A stretch of 12,272 nucleotides of DNA from assembly GCA_025928415.1 (NCBI GenBank), contig JAICJK010000028.1, positions 1-12,272 of the forward strand, read 5' to 3'. The position numbers were made by a program, and so were the translations under genes. This document shows, one piece after another, positions 6,527-12,201 of the stretch (position 1 is the stretch's first letter; every line of letters starts with the position of its first letter). The stretch is from Solirubrobacteraceae bacterium. GTDB lineage: Bacteria; Actinomycetota; Thermoleophilia; Solirubrobacterales; Solirubrobacteraceae. The notes beneath the pieces were generated by a model. The model was not told the origin of the DNA. It saw only the letters and a program-made list of their open reading frames with translations, and made no database searches.

Positions 6527-7969
6527 CTAGCCCACCAGCGCCGGCTCGGCCACCGGCTCGCTGGCCGCCTCCGCCTCGGCGACCCGGCCGCGCGTGGCGA
6601 ACCGGAGCACGATGCCGATCGCGATCCAGGCCAGCATGAAGTACGGCGCGTACTTGAACGGGGCGACCTGGTCGACGAACTCCGACCACTCGGCCAGCAC
6701 GACCACGACGAGCGCCAGGGCCGGCGCGATCAGGAGGTCGATCACCGAGCCCCCGTGCCGGCGGGAGTGCAGCGCGCCGCCGATCGCCACGAGCGCGTAG
6801 ACGGGCAGGATGCCCGTCGCCCCGGCCTGCAGCAGCCAGGAGAAGAAGGTCAGGCCGCCGTTGAGCCCGCTGCCCTGCCAGATCAGGCCGCCGACGAACA
6901 CGGCGGCGACGAACACCGCCAGCGCGGCGATCGCCACGTACGGGCTCTTGTAGCGCGGCTGCGTGTTGCCGAAGGCCCGCGGCAGGTAGCCGTCGTGCCC
7001 CCAGGAGAACGCCACGCGGGTGGTGAAGTTCGCCGTCCCCAGCGCCGAGGCGACCGCCGAGATCGCGAGCAGCAGCAGGATGATCTTGCCGAAGGTGAGC
7101 GAGACGTACTGGGCCGAGAGCCCGACGACGGCGCCGCCCGAGTCGGTCGGCCACTGCTTGCCGACCGCGTCGAGGCCGTAGCCGGTCACGATCGAGAAGG
7201 TCACGAACAGGAAGAAGACGATCGCCAGCAGCACGGCGCCGACGACGGCCTTGGGCACCTGCCGGCGCGGCGTCTGGGCCTCCTCGGCGAGGAACACCGC
7301 GGTCTCGAACCCGGAGAACCCGGTCATCGCGATGCCCACCGCCAGCGCGATGTCGTGGAAGCTGTTGCCCTTGGGCCCGAACGAGCTCCACGCGAGCCCG
7401 TGGGCGCCGCCCTTGGCGAGGATCAGGATGCCGAACAGGGTCAGCATGCTCACGCCGATCGCGGTCAGCGTCAGCAGCACCCGGGCGGAGATCTGCACGC
7501 CGAAGTACGAGCAGCCGAGCACGAACACCGCGCCGCAGACCGCCCAGAAGATCCAGTTGGAGTGCAGGAACGTGGCGTCGGGCGTCACGAGGCCGAAGAA
7601 GTTCTGGAACAGGAACCCGGAGGCCACCAGCAGCGCCGGCACGAACACCACGCCGACCGCCAGGACCACCCACCCGGCGAGGAACCCGGCGTCCCGCCCG
7701 AGCCCGGCGCGCACGATCGCGTAGGTGCCGCCGGCGTGCGGGACGAAGCGCGCGAAGCGCCCGTAGATGAGCGCCAGGCCGAGCGCGCCGACGCCGGCGA
7801 TCAGGAAGACGAACGGCGTGGCGCCGGCGACCTTGGCCGCCACGACGCTGGCGATGACGACCGCCGAGATCTCCGGGGCCGTCACCCCGAGGGACTGCGC
7901 CACCAGTCCGCCGAGGCCCACCGCATTGCGGCGCAGCCCACGCTCGGGCACTTCAACGCGCTCTTGCAT
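6527..7969 (-). CDS. APC-family amino-acid/amine permease
   Basis: Integral membrane transporter of the amino acid-polyamine-organocation superfamily, 480 residues with about 12 hydrophobic segments. Family marks are the N-terminal GLGGLVAQSLGVTAPEIS region, the helix-2/3 stretch ending FVPHAGGTYAIVRAGLG, and the TM6 signature GFSGFETAVFLAEEAQTPRRQVPKA (quoted in parts: GFSGFETAVF, then EEAQTPRRQVPKA). It is predicted to import an amino acid or related amine by cation symport or exchange; the substrate is not readable. Start ATG at 7969 has a strong GGAGG-type ribosome binding site (complement of 7974-7983). It diverges from the PLP decarboxylase across 93 bases and converges on the HD gene with only 20 bases between stops. 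The pairing with an amino-acid-acting PLP enzyme suggests both handle the same amino acid. Confidence 0.93.
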   Translation of the reverse strand: MQERVEVPERGLRRNAVGLGGLVAQSLGVTAPEISAVVIASVVAAKVAGATPFVFLIAGVGALGLALIYGRFARFVPHAGGTYAIVRAGLGRDAGFLAGWVVLAVGVVFVPALLVASGFLFQNFFGLVTPDATFLHSNWIFWAVCGAVFVLGCSYFGVQISARVLLTLTAIGVSMLTLFGILILAKGGAHGLAWSSFGPKGNSFHDIALAVGIAMTGFSGFETAVFLAEEAQTPRRQVPKAVVGAVLLAIVFFLFVTFSIVTGYGLDAVGKQWPTDSGGAVVGLSAQYVSLTFGKIILLLLAISAVASALGTANFTTRVAFSWGHDGYLPRAFGNTQPRYKSPYVAIAALAVFVAAVFVGGLIWQGSGLNGGLTFFSWLLQAGATGILPVYALVAIGGALHSRRHGGSVIDLLIAPALALVVVVLAEWSEFVDQVAPFKYAPYFMLAWIAIGIVLRFATRGRVAEAEAASEPVAEPALVG

Positions 7970-8023
7970 CGAACCCCTCCTCCGGTATCCGCCCGGGCCC
8001 AGCGCGCGGGACGCTGACTCGGG

Positions 8024-8044
8024 ATGTGAGATAACGTCCCACAT
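8024..8044. promoter_or_regulatory. Operator-like imperfect palindrome between permease and PLP decarboxylase (site 2)
   Basis: ATGTG-A-GA-N5-TC-C-CACAT: 7 of 10 symmetric positions pair, including 5-base outer arms ATGTG/CACAT. It matches the element at 879-899 in 15 of 22 aligned bases with identical GA-N5-TC spacing. It lies in the -35/spacer region of the rightward promoter (TATAGC at 8050-8055) and over the expected -10 region of the leftward promoter (TTGACA at 8061-8056). A bound regulator would therefore affect both genes. The regulator identity is unknown. Confidence 0.6.
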
Positions 8045-8049
8045 GCAGA

Positions 8050-8055
8050 TATAGC
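8050..8055 (+). promoter_or_regulatory. Putative leaderless -10 hexamer for the PLP decarboxylase
   Basis: TATAGC ends 7 bases before the ATG at 8063, and no Shine-Dalgarno is present. This is the geometry of a leaderless actinobacterial transcript. The site-2 palindrome is directly upstream, where -35 contacts would be. Confidence 0.5.
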
Positions 8056-8061
8056 TGTCAA
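8056..8061 (-). promoter_or_regulatory. Putative -35 box for the permease
   Basis: On the minus strand the bases are a perfect TTGACA. The -10 partner is weak: the best option, CGTTAT (8036-8031), is 19 bases downstream. Transcription from here would give the permease a leader of roughly 50-60 bases containing its strong ribosome binding site. The box touches the start region of the divergent decarboxylase. Confidence 0.35.
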
Positions 8062-8062
8062 G

Positions 8063-9505
8063 ATGGCGACCACCGTGCCCGGCGACCCACCAGAACCGCT
8101 GCTGTCCCTGGACGACCGCGAGCTGCGGCGGCTCGGCTATCGCGTCGTGGACCTGATCGCCGACCACTGGGCGGGGGTGGGCGAGCGGCCGCCGATCACG
8201 GTCGGCGAGCCCGCCGCGCTCGCCGGACGGCTGGCCGAGGAGCCGCCCGAGCACCCCACCCCCGTCGACGACGTGCTCGCCCTCCTGATCGCGGACGTCC
8301 TGCCCTACGTCCAGCACGGCGACCATCCGCGCTTCTACGCGCGCATCCCGGGGCCGAGCAACCCCGTCGGGGTGCTCGCGGACGCGCTGGCCTCGGGGCT
8401 GAACGTGTTCGTCGGGTCGTGGACCGGCGGCTCGGGGCCGGCCACGGTCGAGCTCGTCACGCTCGACTGGATGCGCCGGATCTGCGGGCTGCCGGAGGGC
8501 AGCGAGGGCGCCTTCGTCAGCGGCGGCTCGGTCGCGACGCTCAACGCGCTGGCCGCGGCGCGGGCCTCGCGCCTGGGCGGCCACGACCCCGAGGCCGTCG
8601 TGTACCTGTCCGACCAGGCGCACGCCGCGGTCGCGCGCGCGCTGCGGGTCCTCGGGTTCGCCGACGACCAGGTCCGCACGCTTCCCTCCGACGCCGACCT
8701 GCGCCTGCCGGCCGACGCCACGGCGCGGGCGGTCGCCGAGGACCGCGGCGCGGGCAGGCGCCCGTTCTGCGTCGTGGCCACCGCCGGGTCGACCAACACC
8801 GGCGCCGTCGACCCGCTCGAGGCGCTGGCGGACCTCTGCGCCGCCGAGGGGATGTGGCTGCACGCCGACGCCGCCTACGGCGGGCCGGCGGTCCTGTCGG
8901 AGACCGGCCGGCGCGCCCTGGCCGGCCTCGACCGCGTCGACTCGCTGGCGATCGACCCGCACAAGTGGCTGTTCCAGCCCTACGAGTGCGGGTGCCTGCT
9001 CGTCCGCCACCCGGGCGCGCTGGCCCAGGCCTTCGCGCTGCACCCCGAGTACCTGGCCGACGTGTCCGGCGGCCACGAGGAGGTCAACTTCTTCGACCGC
9101 GGCGTGCAGCTCACCCGCGGCTTCCGCGCGCTGAAGCTGTGGATGACGATCAAGGTCTTCGGGCTGGACGAGCTGCGCCGGGCCGTCGAGCACGGGCTCG
9201 CGCTGGCCGAGCACGCCGAGCGGACGCTGCGGGCGGCCGGCTGGGGCATCGTCACCCCGGCGCAGCTCGGGATCGTGAGCTTCGCGCGCGAGCCGCCGGG
9301 CGCGCCGGCCGCCGAGCTCGACCGCCTGCACCTGCGCACCGTCGCCGAGATGCAGCGCGAGGGCACGGCGGCAATCAGCTCGACGGTGCTGCGCGGCCGC
9401 ACCGTGTTGCGCATGTGCACGATCAACCCCCGCGGCAGCACCGCGGACGTCGAGCGCACGATCGCGGCGCTCGACCGCGCGTGGGCGGCGGCGCAGGCGG
9501 GGTGA
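8063..9505 (+). CDS. PLP-dependent group II aromatic-amino-acid decarboxylase homologue; possible aldehyde synthase
   Basis: Fold type I PLP enzyme of the DOPA/tryptophan decarboxylase family, 480 residues. The PLP Schiff-base lysine is Lys301 in DPHKWLFQPYECG. Asp269 in LHADAAYGG contacts the pyridine nitrogen. His187 in SDQAHAAV is the ring-stacking His. In animal and plant decarboxylases a Tyr in the mobile loop (human Tyr332 in TDYRHW) protonates the quinonoid; the aligned position here is Phe343 or Phe344 in EEVNFFDRGVQL. Plant enzymes with Phe in that place are aldehyde synthases that turn the amino acid into the aryl-acetaldehyde with release of CO2, NH3 and H2O2. That activity is an inference here, since the loop is one residue shorter and related bacterial sequences may share the Phe. 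Start ATG at 8063 has no Shine-Dalgarno and fits a leaderless transcript. It is divergent from the amino-acid permease. Confidence 0.92.
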   Translation: MATTVPGDPPEPLLSLDDRELRRLGYRVVDLIADHWAGVGERPPITVGEPAALAGRLAEEPPEHPTPVDDVLALLIADVLPYVQHGDHPRFYARIPGPSNPVGVLADALASGLNVFVGSWTGGSGPATVELVTLDWMRRICGLPEGSEGAFVSGGSVATLNALAAARASRLGGHDPEAVVYLSDQAHAAVARALRVLGFADDQVRTLPSDADLRLPADATARAVAEDRGAGRRPFCVVATAGSTNTGAVDPLEALADLCAAEGMWLHADAAYGGPAVLSETGRRALAGLDRVDSLAIDPHKWLFQPYECGCLLVRHPGALAQAFALHPEYLADVSGGHEEVNFFDRGVQLTRGFRALKLWMTIKVFGLDELRRAVEHGLALAEHAERTLRAAGWGIVTPAQLGIVSFAREPPGAPAAELDRLHLRTVAEMQREGTAAISSTVLRGRTVLRMCTINPRGSTADVERTIAALDRAWAAAQAG

Positions 9506-9608
9506 GCGCGGCCGGCGGCCCGGCGGCGCGGCGGCGTGTCACGATCCGCGGGAGCGTCGCCGGCAGCCCGGCGCCGCGTCCCGCCGCCCAGCGATCGGAG
9601 TCCCGCGC

Positions 9609-10076
9609 ATGACCAGCAAGGCCGCCTTCAACGCCGAGGAGTGGGCGGTGATCGCCAACGCGCCGTTCCTCACCGCGATGCTCGTGATCGCCGCCGACCG
9701 CGGCGGGACCGTGCGCGAGACGCTGGCCATCTCGCGCGCGTACGCCGCGGCGCGCGAGCAGGAGAGCGGCGAGCTGCTGCGGGCGGTGCTGACCACGCCC
9801 GCCTCGATCGACCCGAAGACCGCGCCGAAGACGCCGGATGAGCTGCGGACCGAGGCGCCCGCGACCCTGCGCCGGGCGGTCGGGATCCTGGAGCGCGTGG
9901 CGACCGACGACGAGGTGGTGGCCTACAAGCGGTTCGTGTTCTCGGTCGCCGACGGCGTCGCCCGCGCGCACCGGGAGGGCGGCTTCCTCGGCCTCGGCGG
10001 CACGGAGGTCAGCGAGTACGAGCAGGCGGCGCTGGACGAGATCGGCGCGATCTTCGACGCGCCCCAGAGCGGCTGA
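9609..10076 (+). CDS. TerB-like helical protein of unknown function
   Basis: A 155-residue, mostly helical, soluble protein. The N-terminal segment (FNAEEWAVIANAPFLTAMLV, then AADRGGTVRETLAISRAY) and the C-terminal segment FLGLGGTEVSEYEQAALDEI are like those of small actinobacterial proteins with a tellurite-resistance TerB-like fold. The pattern FLGxGG-xVSxxE near the end is the best cue. It has no transmembrane segment or signal peptide, and its function is unknown. GGAG at 9597-9600 lies 8 bases before the ATG. A gap of 103 bases separates it from the decarboxylase, so it is probably not part of that unit. It ends 52 bases before a strong hairpin. Confidence 0.75.
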   Translation: MTSKAAFNAEEWAVIANAPFLTAMLVIAADRGGTVRETLAISRAYAAAREQESGELLRAVLTTPASIDPKTAPKTPDELRTEAPATLRRAVGILERVATDDEVVAYKRFVFSVADGVARAHREGGFLGLGGTEVSEYEQAALDEIGAIFDAPQSG

Positions 10077-10128
10077 GCCGAGCGCGCCCCGCCCGCCCGG
10101 GATCGGTCGCGGCGGGCCGGCGCCTCGC

Positions 10129-10157
10129 CGCTGCCCGCGGCGTGACCGCGGGCAGCG
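10129..10157. terminator. Bidirectional terminator-like hairpin
   Basis: A perfect 12-base inverted repeat (CGCTGCCCGCGG / CCGCGGGCAGCG) with a 5-base loop CGTGA lies between the converging TerB-like gene (stop 10076) and the RTX gene (stop 10170). No T-run follows on either strand, which is common for terminator hairpins in very GC-rich actinobacteria. Confidence 0.7.
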
Positions 10158-10169
10158 CGGGGCCCACCC

Positions 10170-11582
10170 TCAGTGCTTCTTGGCCGCCTTCTTGTGGGCC
10201 GCCTTCTTCTTGCTCGTCGCCTTCTTCTTGTCCCAGCCGCGCGGCGGCACCTTGTGGATCACGCGCTCGCAGCCGTGCAGCACGTCGGAGCGATCCGCGT
10301 AGACGGTGTCGCGGCCCGAGCCGCAGTTCACCACGTCCCTGCTGTGGTGGCGGACGTCGATGACGTCCGCGCCCGAGCCGGCGGAGATCACGTTGCGGCC
10401 CGAGCCGCCGTCGATGCGGTCGTTCCCGGCGCCGCCGTAGAGGCGATCGCGGCCGCTGCCGCCGTACAGGCGGTCGTTGCCGCTGCCGCCGGACAGGCGG
10501 TCGTTGCCCGCGCCGCCGTTGAGGTAGTCGTTGCCGACGCTCCCGTACAGCTTGTCGCCGGCGTTGTTGCCGTAGAGCTGGTCGTTGCCGCGCTGGCCGT
10601 AGAGCCGGTCGTTCGACCCGCCGCCGGACAGCAGGTCGGCGCCGTCGCCGCCGAGCAGGTCGTCCCGCCCGGGGCCGCCGTAGAGGCAGTCGTCGCCGAG
10701 GCCGCCGGCCAGGTAGTCGTTGCCGGCCAGGCCGAACTCGCGGTCGCCGGCCTTGCTGCCGTCGATCCGGTCGTTGCGGGGCGTGCCGATGAACGTCACC
10801 TTGCAGGCGCCGGGCTTGATCGTCGCGCCGGGCGCGGCCGAGTTCACCGAGATCGGCGCCGGCGTCCCGAGGGGGGACGGCGCGATCGGCGCGATGGCCG
10901 GCGGGGCGGGGACGTTCCCGCCGCCGGACGGCGGCGCCGGCGGCGCCGGCGGGACCGGCGCGGCCGGGGCGCCGGTGCCGGTGACGTGCTCGCAGCCGGC
11001 CGCGTCGAAGCGGTCGAGGCGGTCGATCACCACGGTGTCGTCGCCGGCGCCGCAGGACGTCACGGTGTCGCGCTCGGCCAGGCCGAGGCCGCCGTCGACG
11101 TCGATGACGTCGTCGCCGCCGCCCCCGGTGATCGTGTCCTCGCCGGCGTCGCCGAAGACGTGGTCGGCTCCCTCGCCGCCGGCGATCGTGTCGTTGCCAG
11201 CGTCGCCGTGCAGCAGCGCGGCGAGCGCGGTGGCGTTGACGATGTGGTCGTCGCCGGTCCCCCCGATGACCCGCAGGTTGGTGATGCCCGCCGCCGGGCA
11301 TGCCGCCTGGTGGACGACCCCGTCGGCCTCCGGCGCGGCCGCCACGCACTTGTTGCCCGAGCCGACGGTCACGCCCGACGGGCCGGCGTCGCGCACGACC
11401 AGGGCCCCGCCCTTCAGCGAGATCGTCACGTCGATCGCCTGGCTCGCGGGCGTCGCCTGGTAGTTGAGGCGCGCGACCGACGAGCTGACGGACACGGTGC
11501 CGGCCAGCGCGGGCGGGGCGGCGACCGAGGCGGCGAGCAGCGCCGCTCCGGCGGCGGTCAACAGGGTGCTTCTGCGGGGCAT
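10170..11582 (-). CDS. Secreted RTX-type calcium-binding repeat protein with two Cys-capped modules and Lys-rich C-terminus
   Basis: A 470-residue exported protein. Residues 1-27 form a Sec signal peptide (MPRRS, hydrophobic core, cleavage near APPALA|G). A beta-rich N-terminal region follows, then a short RTX block (about 106-163, GGTGDD, GDAGND, GGEGAD, GDAGED, GGGGDD). A Cys cap (RDTVTSCGAG to GCEHV, 171-200), a Pro-rich linker (205-243) and a longer block of about a dozen GGxGxDxL nonapeptides (270-408) come next. A second Cys cap (RDVVNCGSG to GCERV, 415-441) precedes a tail of Lys/Ala/His repeats (451-470). RTX nonapeptides bind Ca2+ in a parallel beta-roll. There is no enzymatic domain, so it may be structural or adhesive. 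The start at 11582 has a purine-rich AGGAAGGA ribosome binding site and gives a clean signal peptide; an upstream in-frame start at 11687 would not. Confidence 0.88.
   Translation of the reverse strand: MPRRSTLLTAAGAALLAASVAAPPALAGTVSVSSSVARLNYQATPASQAIDVTISLKGGALVVRDAGPSGVTVGSGNKCVAAAPEADGVVHQAACPAAGITNLRVIGGTGDDHIVNATALAALLHGDAGNDTIAGGEGADHVFGDAGEDTITGGGGDDVIDVDGGLGLAERDTVTSCGAGDDTVVIDRLDRFDAAGCEHVTGTGAPAAPVPPAPPAPPSGGGNVPAPPAIAPIAPSPLGTPAPISVNSAAPGATIKPGACKVTFIGTPRNDRIDGSKAGDREFGLAGNDYLAGGLGDDCLYGGPGRDDLLGGDGADLLSGGGSNDRLYGQRGNDQLYGNNAGDKLYGSVGNDYLNGGAGNDRLSGGSGNDRLYGGSGRDRLYGGAGNDRIDGGSGRNVISAGSGADVIDVRHHSRDVVNCGSGRDTVYADRSDVLHGCERVIHKVPPRGWDKKKATSKKKAAHKKAAKKH
10359..10775 (-). repeat. 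DNA encoding the main RTX nonapeptide array
   Basis: Period of 27 bases, seen on the plus strand as recurring GTCGTTGCCGGCGCCGCCG-like units, translating to about 15 successive GGxGxDxL(Y/S) nonapeptides (residues 270-408). Units near the middle (GGSGNDRLYGG, GGSGRDRLYGG, GGAGNDRIDGG) are most alike, which suggests recent internal duplication. The units at the start (GSKAGDREF, GLAGNDYLA) are more diverged. Confidence 0.8.
11094..11267 (-). repeat. DNA encoding the first, shorter RTX block
   Basis: Encodes residues 106-163 of the same protein, with about five GGxGxD-type units, one interrupted by an inserted segment (VNATALAALLH). It is separated from the main array by a Cys cap and a Pro-rich linker. 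Confidence 0.7.
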
Positions 11583-11640
11583 CTGTTCCTTCCTGGACCC
11601 GTCGAGGGGCTCGACCGGGTCACACGACGAGGGGGGTCGG

Positions 11641-11661
11641 CGGTTCGGAACTCGCGAACCG
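11641..11661. promoter_or_regulatory. Inverted repeat upstream of the RTX gene
   Basis: CGGTTCG and CGAACCG form 7-base arms around a 7-base centre. It lies 59-79 bases upstream of the RTX start codon and downstream of the VOC gene stop. It could be an operator, a hairpin in the RTX leader or a terminator for the VOC gene; the sequence does not decide. Confidence 0.35.
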
Positions 11662-11687
11662 GCTCGGCGTTGCGCTCGGGGCGGCAA

Positions 11688-11727
11688 GACCTCGCCCTAG
11701 GTCCAGGCGACCTCGCCGGAGGTCCAG
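11688..11727. promoter_or_regulatory. Tandem pair of 19-base palindromic repeats between VOC and RTX genes
   Basis: Two direct copies, 11688-11706 and 11709-11727, agree at 17 of 19 bases and are offset by 21 bases, two helical turns. Each is itself an inverted repeat, GACCT-N6-AGGTC. The pair lies 106-145 bases upstream of the RTX start and 24 bases past the VOC stop. The arrangement fits two dimers of a regulator binding on one face of the DNA; paired hairpins are the alternative. Confidence 0.45.
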
Positions 11728-11750
11728 CACGCCGGGCGGCGGTCGTCGCG

Positions 11751-12164
11751 TCAGGCCGGCCAGGCCTCGCCCTCGATGAGCTCGACGGAGTTCCCGGCCG
11801 GGTCGCGGACGTAGAGCGAGCGCCCGCCCTGGCCCCAGGTGATCTCCCGTTCGACCTCGATGCCGGCGGCCTGCAGGCGCACGGCGAACGCCGCCAGCCC
11901 GCCGGCGCCGACCGAGAACGCGATGTGCCCGGCCCCGCGCGCGCCGTGCGCAGGGACGTAGCGGCCGGGCTCCGAGGCGCGCTCGGGGTCGAAGATCAGC
12001 AGGACGCCGCCGTCGTCCAGCCGGAAGACGGCGCCCAGCCCCTCGGAGGCCTCCAGCGCGCGCAGGCCGAGCGGCCCCGCGTAGAACCGGGCGGTCGCCT
12101 CCACGTCGCGGGCGTACAGGACCGTCTCGTACACGCCCAGCACGGCGGCCTCGGGATGCGTCAT
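11751..12164 (-). CDS. VOC-superfamily (glyoxalase/dioxygenase fold) protein
   Basis: A 137-residue protein with two beta-alpha-beta3 modules typical of vicinal-oxygen-chelate enzymes. The N-terminal module begins VYETVLYARDVEATARFY and continues LGLRAL and GGVLLIFDP; the C-terminal module holds GHIAFSV and RDPAGNSVELIE. Probable metal ligands are Glu13, His80 and Glu128. Position 13 is more often His in this fold, so a metal site with Glu or no metal is possible. Family members include glyoxalase I, fosfomycin-resistance enzymes and type I extradiol dioxygenases; at this length a glyoxalase-like or unknown role is most likely. A TAGCGT hexamer 9 bases upstream of the ATG suggests a nearly leaderless transcript. 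It is divergent from the DUF5996-like gene. Confidence 0.85.
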   Translation of the reverse strand: MTHPEAAVLGVYETVLYARDVEATARFYAGPLGLRALEASEGLGAVFRLDDGGVLLIFDPERASEPGRYVPAHGARGAGHIAFSVGAGGLAAFAVRLQAAGIEVEREITWGQGGRSLYVRDPAGNSVELIEGEAWPA

Positions 12165-12173
12165 CGCCCGGCA

Positions 12174-12195
12174 ACGCTATCCCTCCCGGTAGCGT
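12174..12195. promoter_or_regulatory. Face-to-face TAGCGT promoter hexamers for the VOC and DUF5996-like genes
   Basis: ACGCTA (12174-12179) and TAGCGT (12190-12195) form a 6-base inverted repeat with 10 bases between. Read outward, each strand shows TAGCGT, a TAN3T -10 type hexamer, 9 bases before the VOC ATG and 6 bases before the rightward ATG at 12202. The symmetry is thus well explained by two leaderless promoters back to back, though it could also serve as an operator. Confidence 0.5.
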
Positions 12196-12201
12196 CCGGC
12201 C

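Noticed and set aside
7970..9331. Long leftward open frame in line with the permease, covering the PLP decarboxylase on the opposite strand (a combined 934 codons)
   Set aside because: It is the antisense of a well-supported decarboxylase gene; translation upstream of 7969 is Arg/Gly/Pro/Ala-rich without family features, and the permease has its own strong ribosome binding site.
9506..9608. Promoter or small gene between the decarboxylase and the TerB-like gene
   Set aside because: Only GC-rich simple sequence and a GGAG ribosome binding site for the next gene were seen; no convincing -10/-35 pair or conserved small frame.
10170..10232. Lys/Ala-rich RTX C-terminus as a frameshift artefact
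   Set aside because: The frame runs continuously from the second Cys cap to a stop just before a strong terminator hairpin, and alternative frames give no RTX-like ending.
10359..10775. Regularly spaced 27-base repeats as a possible CRISPR array or non-coding minisatellite
   Set aside because: The repeat keeps the reading frame and encodes GGxGxDxL nonapeptides; there are no unique spacers and no cas genes.
11583..11687. 35-residue N-terminal extension of the RTX protein from an upstream ATG
   Set aside because: It would bury the clear signal peptide; a good ribosome binding site and MPRRS start lie at 11582.
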